Positions 1 to 9,235 of a stretch of 64,000 nucleotides of DNA are shown piece by piece (position 1 is the stretch's first letter; each line of letters begins with the position of its first letter). A program made the translations under genes and the position numbers. The DNA comes from Dyella thiooxydans (lineage in GTDB: Bacteria; Pseudomonadota; Gammaproteobacteria; Xanthomonadales; Rhodanobacteraceae). Location: positions 1,550,001 through 1,614,000 of the forward strand of contig NZ_CP014841.1 of NCBI RefSeq assembly GCF_001641285.1. The letters are read 5' to 3'. Below the pieces are notes generated by a model that was not told the origin of the DNA, searched no databases, and saw only the letters and a list, made by a program, of their open reading frames with translations.

Positions 1-21
1 CGCCGATCAGGGGGAGCAACG

Positions 22-918
22 ATGACGACACGATCGAGGCGGACGTCGGCCGGGTTCGGCTGGCTGATGCGCGGATTCAGTGCTGGCTTTCGCCATCCGA
101 AACCGCTGTGGGGCAGTGCGGTGATACTGCTGACGGCGGTTGTCCTGCCGTCGCTGGTGACGCTGCCGATGCGCCTGCATGCCATCCATGCCGGCGTGCC
201 GGTCTCCCCGATGACCTCCGTCGCATGGACCGCACTCTCGATGCTGATCGGCCTGCTGGTGATTCCGCTGTACGGTGGGTACCTGCAGGTGATCGATGCG
301 GCCGAATGCGGCCGCGCGGCGCGCATCCGCGACATCTTCGGCCCTTATCGCGACGGCAGTGCCCTGCGCCTGATCGGCTTCGGGCTGGTGGTCCTGCTGA
401 TCTACTTCGCGATGTTCGCGCTCCTTCTCGTTGCGATGGGCGGCGGACTGCTGCACTGGTACATGCAGGCGCTCACCATGCAGGCACAGCCCGTGTCGCC
501 ATCGCTGCCGCATGGCTTCGGCACGCTCATCGCCCTGGGCGCGGTGTTCTTCCTGCTGTTCAGCGCCTTCTATGCGATCGCCCTCGGGCAGATCGCACTG
601 GGCCGCCGGGGAGTGTTCGCCGCGATCGGCGACGGCGTGGTCGGCACCGCGAAGAACGCACTGCCGTTGCTGGCCTATGCGCTCGGTGGCCTGCTCGCCA
701 TGATCGGGATTGCGATCGCCCTGATGCTGGTGATGATGCTGGCGTTCCTGCTCGGCAGACTGGTCGGCAGCTGGCTGATGCTGGTGATCGCGATACCGCT
801 GTACATCGGTTTCATGATGACGATCTTCATGGGCATGTTCGGCGTGAGCTACCACCTGTGGCGTGACGTGTGCGGCACCGACGACGTCACCGCGCTGCCG
901 GAGCCGGCCACGGCCTGA
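22..918 (+). CDS. Multi-pass inner-membrane protein of unknown function
   Basis: A 298-aa integral membrane protein. About six hydrophobic segments can be read, near residues 33-52, 68-92, 115-143, 165-192, 213-243 and 248-275, separated by short charged loops. The start is ATG with GGGGGAGC six to eight bases upstream. There is no catalytic motif. The organisation (paired helices around a polar loop with a conserved-looking DIFGPYRDGS stretch) resembles families of uncharacterised proteobacterial membrane proteins such as the BPSS1780 type, but that is only a loose impression. The next gene faces it from the other strand, so it is probably transcribed alone or with genes left of the window. 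Confidence 0.85.
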   Translation: MTTRSRRTSAGFGWLMRGFSAGFRHPKPLWGSAVILLTAVVLPSLVTLPMRLHAIHAGVPVSPMTSVAWTALSMLIGLLVIPLYGGYLQVIDAAECGRAARIRDIFGPYRDGSALRLIGFGLVVLLIYFAMFALLLVAMGGGLLHWYMQALTMQAQPVSPSLPHGFGTLIALGAVFFLLFSAFYAIALGQIALGRRGVFAAIGDGVVGTAKNALPLLAYALGGLLAMIGIAIALMLVMMLAFLLGRLVGSWLMLVIAIPLYIGFMMTIFMGMFGVSYHLWRDVCGTDDVTALPEPATA

Positions 919-1001
919 CCATCGGCCTCGGGTGGGGCCGCCTCCGCCAGGTTCCGGCCATGCACGACCCGGCCACGTAGGCACCGGGCGATCGCCGGCA
1001 C

Positions 1002-1736
1002 TCAGCGCGGCTCGGTGTCGGTGTCGGTGTCGGGCAACAGGCTGGCCGTATCTTCCAGCGTGATACCGGGCAACCCGCGAAGGTGCCGGCGCAGCCAGTA
1101 GGTGTGCTCTACACCGACCGCAACGACGATGCGCGCGCCAGGATGCTCGCGTGCGGCGCGCTGGATCACCTGCAGGAAATGCCCGTTCCAGGCCTGCCAG
1201 CCAGCGCGCTCGCCCGGGCCGACCATGTCCTGCTGCAGCTGGTGCTTGGCGTCGAGCACGGCATCGGTGGTGGCGTCGTTGACGCGGCGGGGCGATGTCC
1301 AGTAAGCCACAAGCGCCTTCAGCGCGGCTTCGCCATAGGCTGCGAACGCCTGCGCCTGCCGCGGATGTTGCTGCCCAAACGCCTGCGAGGCCGACGCATA
1401 CGGCTTCACGATCGCGCTGAACTCCGGCTCGGCCGGTTCCAGCGCATACACCGCGTAACGATGGCGCGCCAGGAGCGGATAGATCACCCGCGGATACTCC
1501 TGCTTCACCCGTTCCGGACCGTGCACCTCGAGATCGCGTGGCTGCACTTCGAGGCACAACACATCCGGCTCGAGCGTCTCGATGATCGACCCGAGCCGGT
1601 CGAAGCCGTAGGCCGGCACCTCTGCATGCATTGCATGCAGTGTCGCCAGCACCACTACCCGGGCCGGTGCCTTTGCTGCGTACGCCGGGGCGCACAGACC
1701 GGCGAGCACCAGCAGAACCGACATGCATCTGGACAT
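1002..1736 (-). CDS. Secreted TraB/ChaN-like (Tiki superfamily-like) protein
   Basis: A 244-aa protein beginning with a signal peptide (hydrophobic core VLLVLAGLCAPAYA, cleavage probably after AYA). The mature part opens with VVVLATLHAMHAE and later has LEPDVLCLEVQPRD and IVVAVGVEHTYWL. These stretches recall the GxH...E...GxxH pattern of TraB/PrgY/GumN-type metalloprotease-like proteins. The resemblance is motif-level only and the family call is an inference. I chose the ATG at 1736 because GGGGGTG lies six bases upstream; an in-frame ATG at 1751 is the alternative. The C-terminal tail is a short Thr-Asp repeat (DTDTDTE). It converges on the membrane protein gene to its left. Confidence 0.7.
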   Translation of the reverse strand: MSRCMSVLLVLAGLCAPAYAAKAPARVVVLATLHAMHAEVPAYGFDRLGSIIETLEPDVLCLEVQPRDLEVHGPERVKQEYPRVIYPLLARHRYAVYALEPAEPEFSAIVKPYASASQAFGQQHPRQAQAFAAYGEAALKALVAYWTSPRRVNDATTDAVLDAKHQLQQDMVGPGERAGWQAWNGHFLQVIQRAAREHPGARIVVAVGVEHTYWLRRHLRGLPGITLEDTASLLPDTDTDTEPR

Positions 1737-1951
1737 CGCACACCCCCGCATGATCTTTCGAAGAAGCCATGAAACCACCACCGTTGCTTCCCGGGAAGTC
1801 GTGCGCTGGCCCATATCGGCCCGGCGTCGGCAGCAGCGAGCCCATGCGGCAGTCCCGGTTCGCTTGCCAAACCCGCCCCGCCGTTTCCATAGTTGCCGGA
1901 TCGCCGCCCCTGCGGGGTGGCGCGTGCTCTCCACCCAGAGGAACCCCACCC

Positions 1952-3892
1952 ATGAAGAAAGCCGCCCTGGCTTCGGCGATCGTTTCGCTCGTCTGCCTTG
2001 CTTCCGCCACCGCGTTCGCTGCGCCCCTGCCGGGCCAGGAATCGTCGAAGGTCACCCCAGACATGATCCAGACCGGGTCGGACATCCCGGCCAAGTGGGT
2101 GCAGCCGCAGGGCAACTTCGACTACGTCAAGCGCGAGGTGATGATCCCGATGCGCGACGGCGTGAAGCTGCACACGGTGATCATGATCCCGAAGGGGGCG
2201 CACGACCTGCCGATGCTGCTCGAGCGCACGCCCTACGACGCCAGCGGCATGGCTTCCGGCAACAGCCCGCACATGGCCGACGCGGTGTGGTCGGGCGACA
2301 AGGACTGGGCCGACGGCAGCTACATCCTGGTGTGGCAGGACATCCGCGGCAAATACGGTTCGGAAGGCAAGTACATCATGACGCGCCCGCCGATGGGCCC
2401 GCTCAACCCGACCAAGACCGACGACACCACCGACGCCTGGGACACCATCGACTGGCTGGTGAAGAACATCAAGGAGTCGAACGGCAAGGTCGGCATGATC
2501 GGCTCGTCCTACGACGGCTGGACCGTGGCGATGGCCCTGCTCCACCCGCATCCCGCACTGAAGGTCGCCGCACCGGAAAGCCCGATGGTCGACGGCTGGA
2601 TGGGTGACGACTGGTACCACTACGGCGCGTTGCGCCAGGTCAATCTGGACTACTTCACCGGCCAGATGACCAAGCAGGGGTCGGGCCAGAGCGTGCCGCG
2701 CGAGAACTACGACGACTACACCAATTTCCTCGAAGCCGGCTCGCCCGGTGCCTGGGCCGACGCCCACGGCTTCAAGCAGCTGCCCTGGTGGAACCGCTTC
2801 GCCGCGCACCCGTCCTACGACGCGTTCTGGCAGTTGCAGGCGCTGGACAAGCTCTTGGTCCAGCATCCGTCCAACGTGCCGACCATGTGGCTGCAGGGCC
2901 TGTGGGACCAGGAGGACATCTACGGCGCCGTGCACGCGTGGGAAGCGCTGGAGAAGGCCGGTCACGGCGCCAACAACCATCTGGTGATGGGCCCGTGGTG
3001 GCACAGCCAGATCAACCGCGCCGGCTGGAACCTCGGCCCGCTGAAGTGGCCGGGCGACACCACCGCACAGTTCCGCCAGCAGGTGATCATCCCCTGGTTC
3101 AACCACTACCTGCGCGGCACACCGATGGCCAAGCCGCTGCCCGAGGCGATGATCTACAACGCGGTCGAGCAGCACTGGGACAGCTTCAACGACTGGAAGC
3201 CGGCCAGCGAGCAGAAGCTCACCCCGATCTACCTGCAGGGCGACTTCGGCCTGGGCTTCGAGCAGCCCTCGGGCGGCAGCGACAGCTATGTCTCCGACCC
3301 GGCCAAGCCGGTGCCCTACCTGCAGCGCCCGATCCCGGCGCAGAACGAGGACCGCTGGCGCACCTGGCTGGTGCAGGACCAGCGCTTCGTGGTCGATCGC
3401 CCCGACGTGCTGTCCTACACCACACCGGTGCTCACCAAAACGGTGACCGTGCAGGGTGCGCCGATCGCCGACATCTTCGCCAGGACCACCGGCACCGATG
3501 GCGACTTCGTGGTGAAGCTGATCGACGTCTACCCGGGCAGCGTGCCGACCGACCCGACCATGGGCGGCTACGAGCTGCCGGTGTCGATGGACATCTTCCG
3601 CGGCCGCTACCGCAAGAGCTTCTCCGATCCGTCGCCGATCCCGGCCAACGAGGTGCAGCAGTACCGGTTCCGCCTGCCGACGATCAACTACGAGTTCAAG
3701 CCGGGCCACCGCATCATGGTGCAGATCCAGTCCACCCTGTTCCCGCTGTACGACCGCAACCCGCAGACGTACGTGCCGAACATCCTGTTCGCCAAGCCGG
3801 CCGACTACAAGAAGGCCACGATCACCATCGAGCACGGAGCCGACGGCAAGAGCGCGGTGCTTCTGCCGGTGGTGGCAACCACCCCGCGCTGA
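1952..3892 (+). CDS. CocE/NonD-type S15 hydrolase, probable alpha-amino-acid ester hydrolase
   Basis: A 646-aa secreted serine hydrolase with signal peptide (residues 1-23, cut near AFA/APLP). The N-terminal alpha/beta-hydrolase domain carries the nucleophile in GSSYDG (Ser186), the acid in GLWDQED (Asp319) and the base in GPWWHSQ (His351). The C-terminal third is the jelly-roll PepX_C domain. The DQED cluster matches what is known of alpha-amino-acid ester hydrolases of Xanthomonas and Acetobacter, where Asp, Glu and Asp of this cluster supply the catalytic acid and bind the substrate amino group. The 32-residue Asp-His spacing also fits. Such enzymes hydrolyse alpha-amino acid esters and beta-lactam side chains; the physiological substrate is unknown. 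The start has AGAGGAA upstream. A terminator-like hairpin follows. Confidence 0.9.
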   Translation: MKKAALASAIVSLVCLASATAFAAPLPGQESSKVTPDMIQTGSDIPAKWVQPQGNFDYVKREVMIPMRDGVKLHTVIMIPKGAHDLPMLLERTPYDASGMASGNSPHMADAVWSGDKDWADGSYILVWQDIRGKYGSEGKYIMTRPPMGPLNPTKTDDTTDAWDTIDWLVKNIKESNGKVGMIGSSYDGWTVAMALLHPHPALKVAAPESPMVDGWMGDDWYHYGALRQVNLDYFTGQMTKQGSGQSVPRENYDDYTNFLEAGSPGAWADAHGFKQLPWWNRFAAHPSYDAFWQLQALDKLLVQHPSNVPTMWLQGLWDQEDIYGAVHAWEALEKAGHGANNHLVMGPWWHSQINRAGWNLGPLKWPGDTTAQFRQQVIIPWFNHYLRGTPMAKPLPEAMIYNAVEQHWDSFNDWKPASEQKLTPIYLQGDFGLGFEQPSGGSDSYVSDPAKPVPYLQRPIPAQNEDRWRTWLVQDQRFVVDRPDVLSYTTPVLTKTVTVQGAPIADIFARTTGTDGDFVVKLIDVYPGSVPTDPTMGGYELPVSMDIFRGRYRKSFSDPSPIPANEVQQYRFRLPTINYEFKPGHRIMVQIQSTLFPLYDRNPQTYVPNILFAKPADYKKATITIEHGADGKSAVLLPVVATTPR

Positions 3893-3927
3893 TTCGGCAT
3901 CCCGCCATCGGCGGGCATCCATGGGGC

Positions 3928-3962
3928 GGCCCGGTTCGCGAAGCATCGCGGGCCGGGCCTTT
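3928..3962 (+). terminator. Rho-independent terminator after the S15 hydrolase
   Basis: Inverted repeat GGCCCGG (3928-3934) / CCGGGCC (3953-3959), with an inner CGCG/CGCG pair, followed by TTT. It lies 36 bp downstream of the hydrolase stop codon. The rest of the 311-bp gap before the next gene shows nothing recognisable. Confidence 0.6.
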
Positions 3963-4203
3963 CCGGCTCGGCAGGGCTCACCATCGGCAGCCATGCCCGA
4001 TACCACCACGCACCAGACGCCGCCGGGGTGGCAGATGGTTCCTCCCGTCCAGGACACCTCGGTACGCCGGCGCGCAGCATCCACCAGGCATGAACTGACC
4101 CATGACACCGGCCGCGTGCAATGCTGCAGACGTTGTCGATTCCTCATCCTGTTGTTCGTCAAAGAGGTATGCGCAGCTTCCGAACGCCACAGGAGTCACC
4201 CGA

Positions 4204-4821
4204 ATGAGAAAGCTCATCGTCCCCGCCTTCGTCACCCTCGACGGTGTCATCCAGTCACCCGGCAGCCCGGACGAGGACACTGGCGACGGCTTCACCCACG
4301 GCGGTTGGTTCTGGCCCTATGCCGACGAGGCCACCGACGCGATGGAGGCATTGTTCCAGCAACCGTTCGAGCTGATGCTGGGCCGGCGCACCTACGACGG
4401 CTTTGCAAGCTTCTGGCCCGAGGTCGCCGCGGACTCCCCGCTGCACACCACGGCGGACCTATTCAATGCCGCCACCAAGCACGTCGCCACGCACCGTCCC
4501 GACGTGCTGCCGTGGGACCACAGCCAGGCTCTGGGGCCCGACATCATCGCGGCCGTGCGTGCGCTCAAGCAAAGCGATGGCCCCCCCCTGCTCACCCAGG
4601 GCAGCAGCGAGCTGGTGCAGCAGCTGTTGGCCGGCGACCTGGTCGACGAGCTGATCCTGATCGTGGTCCCGATCCTGCTCGGCACGGGCAAGCGCCTGTT
4701 CGACGATCGCGCGCGGCCTACCGCCTTCCGGCCGGTGTCTTCCACCACTTCCTCGAAGGGCAACGTGGTGATCCACTACGTGCGCGAGGGCGAGGTGGCG
4801 GTCGCATCGACAGCGACCTGA
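4204..4821 (+). CDS. Dihydrofolate reductase family protein (RibD C-terminal domain)
   Basis: A 205-aa single-domain protein of the RibD_C/DHFR-like fold. It starts MRKLIVPAFVTLDGVIQSPG, the typical opening of YyaP/YwjB-like proteins, with LMLGRRTYDGFASFWP (nucleotide-binding region) and GSSELVQQLLAGDLVDELILIVVPILLGTGKRLF (the C-terminal core). Members are small NADPH-binding reductase-like proteins, mostly of unknown physiological role. The ATG at 4204 has AGGAG about nine bases upstream; an upstream in-frame ATG at 4102 lacks a ribosome site. It is followed 119 bp later by mtfA on the same strand. Confidence 0.9.
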   Translation: MRKLIVPAFVTLDGVIQSPGSPDEDTGDGFTHGGWFWPYADEATDAMEALFQQPFELMLGRRTYDGFASFWPEVAADSPLHTTADLFNAATKHVATHRPDVLPWDHSQALGPDIIAAVRALKQSDGPPLLTQGSSELVQQLLAGDLVDELILIVVPILLGTGKRLFDDRARPTAFRPVSSTTSSKGNVVIHYVREGEVAVASTAT

Positions 4822-4940
4822 GCAATGGACTGGGGTGGCTGCCGGCAACCGTGACACCTTCCGCCCAGACGAGCCGTCCCCGCTTGAGAATGGACACTTC
4901 GCCCTGATGCTGGGGAAGCCGAGTCTCCCCGCAGGTGGGC

Positions 4941-5696
4941 ATGTTCAAACGCATCCGAAACTGGCGCGTGCGCCGCATCGTCGCCAGGCACCCCATCCCC
5001 GACCCCCTGTGGCAGGCGGCGCTGGCGCAATGCGCGCCAGCGCGGCAGCTGGGCGCCTCCGACCAGGCTGCGCTGCGCGTGACGGCCACGCTGTTCCTGC
5101 GCGAGAAGTCGATCGAGCCGGTGCAGGGACTGGAGCTGGACGACGCCGACCGCGTACTGCTGGCCACCCATGCCTGCGTGCCGATCCTCAAGCTGGGCAT
5201 CGACTGGTTCGACGGCTGGCACAGCGTGATCGTCTACCCGGACGTCTTCGTCCCCCACCGTACGCAGGTCGACGACGCCGGCGTGGTGCACCGGACCAGC
5301 ACCCCGATGGCCGGCGAGGCCTGGGGCCGGGGACCGGTGATCCTGTCCTGGGCGGACGTGCTGCGTGCCGGCCACCGACCGGGACACAACGTGGTCATCC
5401 ACGAGATGGCGCACAAGCTCGACCTGCAGAACGGCGCCGCCAACGGCTTTCCGCCGCTGCACCGGCGCATGGACCCGCGCCGGTGGACGCAGGTGTTCTC
5501 CGACGCCTGGGAGCACCTGCGCCGGGAGCACCACCAGGGCGTCCCCATCCCGATCGACCCGTACGGTCTGGAGAACCCCGCCGAATTCTTCGCCGTGGCC
5601 AGCGAGCAGTTCTTCGAGGCACCCGCGACTTTGCGCGAGCATCTGCCGGAGGTGTACCGGCAACTGGAGCTGTTCTACCGGCAGCATCCCTATTGA
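4941..5696 (+). CDS. mtfA: MtfA-type zinc-dependent peptidase (DUF980)
   Basis: About 251 aa. The zinc signature HEMAH is at residues 154-158 (His154, Glu155, His158), followed by KLD and, 60-70 residues later, by NPAEFFAVASEQFFEAP, which supplies the third ligand Glu of this gluzincin family. LELDDADRVLLATHACVPILKLG and VIVYPDVFV upstream are also typical of MtfA. In E. coli MtfA (YeeI) is a cytosolic peptidase that binds the repressor Mlc and so modulates ptsG; whether an Mlc homologue exists here cannot be seen. Start choice is uncertain: ATG 4941 or in-frame GTG 4935, both with weak ribosome sites. Confidence 0.93.
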   Translation: MFKRIRNWRVRRIVARHPIPDPLWQAALAQCAPARQLGASDQAALRVTATLFLREKSIEPVQGLELDDADRVLLATHACVPILKLGIDWFDGWHSVIVYPDVFVPHRTQVDDAGVVHRTSTPMAGEAWGRGPVILSWADVLRAGHRPGHNVVIHEMAHKLDLQNGAANGFPPLHRRMDPRRWTQVFSDAWEHLRREHHQGVPIPIDPYGLENPAEFFAVASEQFFEAPATLREHLPEVYRQLELFYRQHPY

Positions 5697-5845
5697 GTTC
5701 CCCGGGGCACGACGATGGAAGTGCCCGTGAACGTGCGCCTCGTCGCAGGCTGACCAGTCCCGCATGAGATCCGCGCTCCGGCACGCGTAGACTCCCGCCC
5801 CGGGCCAGATTCCGGCCCGTTTGCTCGCCAGGAGGGCGAAACGAC

Positions 5846-6481
5846 ATGTTCAAGCGTTCATGGGTTCTTCTTCCCGCGTGGCTGTTGCTGCCGGCCATCG
5901 CTTCAGCCGCCGCATGCGGCAACTGGCAGTCGATCGTGCTGCCATCGGACCGGCCCGCCGTGACGGTCACCATCCGTCAGTTGCTCGACCAGCTTCCCGC
6001 AAGACCGGTCGACGCCAGTCCCGAATACATGGCTGACGAAATGGCTTCGCTCGACGAGGCCCGCTTTCTGCTGGACAGCGCCAGCCACCCCCTGCCACTG
6101 GGTGACATCCGGGGGACCTGGCGCGTGAAGTCGATCCAGGCCGGGCGCACGGGTGCCTACGCCTACCCCTACTTTGCCGCGCGCATCGAGCACGCCGCCT
6201 GCGGCTACCGCTTCAGCAAGACCAGCGGATCGCAGCGTCGCCACGGCAAGCTGCTGCCCATGGAAGGCGACGCCTCTGCACTCGCATTTCTCGGCGCACT
6301 GACGGTCAACGACACGATCGCCAAGCCGTATGGGCCGGACAACCGCATGACCCAGGAAAGCTTCGGCCCGGAGGATTCCAGGAACTCCGCAGGCCGCCTG
6401 CTGCGCATCGGGCCGCACACGCTGGTGATGATCCTCGACGCCGGCGACAAGGGCTTCGAACTCTATCGTCTGGAGCGTTGA
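5846..6481 (+). CDS. Secreted protein of unknown function
   Basis: A 211-aa exported protein. It has a signal peptide (MFKRSWVLLPAWLLLPAIASAAA, cut near ASA) and a mature domain ending in GRLLRIGPHTLVMILDAGDKGFELYRLER. This layout, with a central GDIRGTWRVKSIQ stretch and a terminal LLRIGP...ELYRL motif, resembles DUF4893-type periplasmic proteins, but I cannot confirm the family. Two mature cysteines (the C after AAA and the C in HAACGY) could form a disulfide. The start has CCAGGAGGGCG upstream, a strong ribosome site. Confidence 0.8.
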   Translation: MFKRSWVLLPAWLLLPAIASAAACGNWQSIVLPSDRPAVTVTIRQLLDQLPARPVDASPEYMADEMASLDEARFLLDSASHPLPLGDIRGTWRVKSIQAGRTGAYAYPYFAARIEHAACGYRFSKTSGSQRRHGKLLPMEGDASALAFLGALTVNDTIAKPYGPDNRMTQESFGPEDSRNSAGRLLRIGPHTLVMILDAGDKGFELYRLER

Positions 6482-6644
6482 CACGGCGGCCTCTCCCGTC
6501 GCGCCAGGGGCCCAGACGGACCATCCTGCGCGGGGCCCTCCGGCATCGCTGCTGCATCCCACACTGTCGCCCGGTCCGCCGGTTCGTGGACAATGGAGAG
6601 CAGGCGCGCCTTCCGCTGCGCAAGACCACGAATCGAACCTCCCC

Positions 6645-7238
6645 ATGCGAACCTTCGTACTGCGCGCGCGCGCCGCGCCCACCGACAGCCACAAGCTGCT
6701 GGCCGCCATCGGCCAGGAGGCACACCCGGAGATCCTCGCGCACACGCTGATGAACGCGATCTTCGTGGCGCAGTCGCACCGTGCGGACGTGGTCGTCTAC
6801 CTGGTGCTGGAAAGCACCCAGGACTACTCGCGCACGATCCGCGTCGAGGCCAACGCGCTCACCGACATCGGCGGCTTCGACGAGCGCCGGCTGCTGGCCG
6901 TGGTGGCCAGGGCACTGGATGCATCCGTCGGCATGGGCAAGGAGGAGTCGCGCCCGGTCGCGCCCGGCATCACCGTACGCACGGTGAGCTTCGAACGGCT
7001 GGTGCAGGAGCTGGCCGAAGACCACCAGCTGTTCGTGATGGACCGCAAGGGCGCGCCGATCCGCGAGCAGGCCTTCGACGGCAAACCCTGCTTCCTGCTC
7101 ACCGACCACATTCCGATGCCGAAGAAGAGCTTCCACAGCCTGGAACGGCTGGGCGCGAAGAAGATCACCCTGGGCCCGACCATGCTGTTCGCCTCGCAGT
7201 GCGTGGTGTTGATCCACCACGAGCTGGATGGGCGCTGA
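6645..7238 (+). CDS. trmY: TrmY-family pseudouridine N1-methyltransferase (SPOUT)
   Basis: A 197-aa SPOUT methyltransferase of the TrmY/DUF358 family. The sequence begins MRTFVLRARAAPTDSHKLL, contains the conserved TLMNAIFVAQSHRADVVVYLVLE block and ends LGPTMLFASQCVVLIHHELD, the knotted SAM-binding C-terminus (LGP...L.ASQ). Archaeal TrmY makes m1-pseudouridine at tRNA position 54. The bacterial homologues, scattered in gammaproteobacteria, are annotated as putative pseudouridine methyltransferases with unproven targets. No neighbour suggests a pathway, and the gene appears to be a stand-alone unit. Confidence 0.88.
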   Translation: MRTFVLRARAAPTDSHKLLAAIGQEAHPEILAHTLMNAIFVAQSHRADVVVYLVLESTQDYSRTIRVEANALTDIGGFDERRLLAVVARALDASVGMGKEESRPVAPGITVRTVSFERLVQELAEDHQLFVMDRKGAPIREQAFDGKPCFLLTDHIPMPKKSFHSLERLGAKKITLGPTMLFASQCVVLIHHELDGR

Positions 7239-7322
7239 TTCCCCCGAAGCGGCCGCCCCAGCGGAGATAACGAGAACAACGGCGACGATCGCGCGCTGGC
7301 CGAGTGCCTCCCTGGCTACCCG

Positions 7323-8204
7323 CTAGGCACCCGATTTCGCGCGATACCTGTGATCGTCATACATGGCGGGCACCCACTCGTAGCGTAGACGCCCATCCTC
7401 GCCGGACCGGGCCGGCAGGGTCATCCCGTGCACGTAGTGATGCAAGGCCCCGCCCAGTGAAGGATTAGGCACCGCGTCGAGCAGCCAGGCATGCTCAACT
7501 GAACCATCCGGTCGGAACGCCACGAGGTAATCGGCAATACCCGACTGCGGTGCAAAGCGTCCGGGCGGCATCGTCACGAAGTGCTCGCCAGACTGCGGCC
7601 GCGGAGTCTTTGCGCGGCTCTGCGCACGGAGGCCAGCAAGAATAGCTGCGTCGTGCTGGGCAACGAAGCCGGCCACGTCCGACATCACCTGCGGCATGCC
7701 CGCCTGCCCCAGCCGATCGAGAATCCGCTGCACCAGCTCGGCGATATAGCCTTCGGGGGGTCGCTCGTCGCCAGGCACCTGCGTCACGTAGTGCGCGAAG
7801 ACCTGCGCCCAGATCATCGCCTCGCGGTCCTTGTGCTCGGCCAGCTTGATCTCGGCCATCTTCGCCATCGCCAGCAGACTGCCGCGCAATGCCGCGTTGC
7901 CCAGATACAGCGTGGCCTTGGTCAAGTCCTGCGGAACGGGGGCACCCGACGCTTTCGGTCCCATCTGATAGAGCGAACCCAGCAGATACAGGTCGTGCTG
8001 GTCGTCGTCAGGCGCATGTTCCTCGAGTCCGGCGAGCGTCTGTCGCCGCAAGTCCAACGGCTGGTGCGGATCGAGGATCACCGCCCAGGCCATGGTGGAT
8101 CGATCCTGAGCCGCCTCGGCCCTGATCGGACCGGAGAGCGCGACGCCCACCATCAGGCATGCCATCGTCCCTGCACAACGACGCCAAGAGGCTGAACTTG
8201 CCAT
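7323..8204 (-). CDS. Secreted Sel1-like repeat protein of unknown function
   Basis: A 293-aa exported protein. The start at 8204 is chosen for AGGAAGCG nine bases upstream and gives a signal peptide (hydrophobic MACLMVGVALSGPIRAEA). Residues ~60-125 read as Sel1/TPR-like helices (YLLGSLYQMG..., ATLYLGNAALRGSLLAMAKMAEIKLAEHKDREAMIWAQVF). The C-terminal half, from MPPGRFAPQSGIADYLVAF, is a beta-rich domain with YRFxPDGSVEHAWL-like content seen in other Xanthomonadales secreted proteins. No enzymatic motif is visible. Confidence 0.75.
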   Translation of the reverse strand: MASSASWRRCAGTMACLMVGVALSGPIRAEAAQDRSTMAWAVILDPHQPLDLRRQTLAGLEEHAPDDDQHDLYLLGSLYQMGPKASGAPVPQDLTKATLYLGNAALRGSLLAMAKMAEIKLAEHKDREAMIWAQVFAHYVTQVPGDERPPEGYIAELVQRILDRLGQAGMPQVMSDVAGFVAQHDAAILAGLRAQSRAKTPRPQSGEHFVTMPPGRFAPQSGIADYLVAFRPDGSVEHAWLLDAVPNPSLGGALHHYVHGMTLPARSGEDGRLRYEWVPAMYDDHRYRAKSGA

Positions 8205-8487
8205 GGTTTCGCTTCCTGCACCAAGCCTCGCACAGTATGCGCCAAGTCGCGGTGGCGTCCCCAGCAGACCGCAAGCACACGCACGTCCAGACATGCAGGG
8301 CAGATCCGCTGGCCGGCGACTTCCGTGCGCTCCCTCAAGAAGGGGCCGCACCGGGGGCCACTCCGACCATGCGCCCCCGGCGCACCCGCAAATCCTTTCG
8401 AATCGATCACCGGAAGGCTTTGAAGCCGCCGCATCCGGCTAAGCTCAACCGGTAGCACCTCCCGATCTTTCAGCCAAGGATGCAGCG

Positions 8488-9183
8488 ATGAAAGAACTGC
8501 CCGTGTTGATGCCGACCACCGCCAGAGCCGAGACCTTCGGTGGAGTCACCTACCACATCGACGGCGAACTGGTGCCGGTGCTCACCGTCGACGTAGCGCA
8601 GACGGCCGTCTATTTCGAGCATCACATCCTGCTGTGGAAGCACCCGCAGGTGGCGATCGGCCTGCGCAACATGCGCGGCTCGCTGAAGCGGATGATGGCC
8701 GGCATGCAGATCTTCGTGACCGAGGCACGCGGCCCCGGCATGATCGCCTTCAGCCGCGACGGCGCCGGCCACATCGTGCCGATCCACCTGGAGAAAGGGC
8801 GCGAACTGCACGTGCGCGAGCACCAGTTCCTGGCCGCGACGCAGAGCATCGACTACAGCTTCGAACGGGTGAAGGGATTCTCCAACATGCTGTTCGGCGG
8901 CAGCGGCTTCTTCATCGACAAGTTCCACAGCCATGCCGGCGACGGCATCCTGTGGCTGCACGGCTACGGCAACGTGTTCGAGAAGGTGCTGGCGCCGGGC
9001 GAGTCGATCGATATCGAGCCGGGCGGCTGGCTGTACAAGGACCCTTCGGTACGCATGGAGACCACCGTCGACCGCCTCACCAGCGGCCTGCTGGGCGGCA
9101 TGAACCTGGTGCTCAACCGCTTCACCGGCCCGGGCCGCGTCGGCATCCAGTCGATGTACATGCACTATCCGGAGGCACGCTGA
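8488..9183 (+). CDS. AIM24 family protein (DUF124)
   Basis: A 231-aa protein of the AIM24/TIGR00266-like family. It shows several beta-strand repeats with Gly-Gly turns: NMRGSLKRMMAGMQIFVTEARGPGMIAFSRDGAGHIVPIHL, then FSNMLFGGSGFFIDKFHSHAGDGILWLHGYGNVFEKVLAPGESIDIEPGGWLYKDPSV. The fold is a trimeric double-psi-like beta barrel related to tryptophan RNA-binding attenuation-like proteins. The bacterial function is unknown; yeast Aim24 is mitochondrial. The ribosome site AAGGATG lies upstream of the ATG. No operon partner. Confidence 0.9.
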   Translation: MKELPVLMPTTARAETFGGVTYHIDGELVPVLTVDVAQTAVYFEHHILLWKHPQVAIGLRNMRGSLKRMMAGMQIFVTEARGPGMIAFSRDGAGHIVPIHLEKGRELHVREHQFLAATQSIDYSFERVKGFSNMLFGGSGFFIDKFHSHAGDGILWLHGYGNVFEKVLAPGESIDIEPGGWLYKDPSVRMETTVDRLTSGLLGGMNLVLNRFTGPGRVGIQSMYMHYPEAR

Positions 9184-9235
9184 GTCATCGCCACGGGGCG
9201 GACGAGGCCACGACCGGACCGGCACTGCCACCGAC

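Noticed and set aside
1655-4162. 835-codon minus-strand frame across the S15 hydrolase
   Set aside because: It overlaps a well-supported enzyme gene, has no domain and is rich in Arg/His/Val as expected for an antisense frame.
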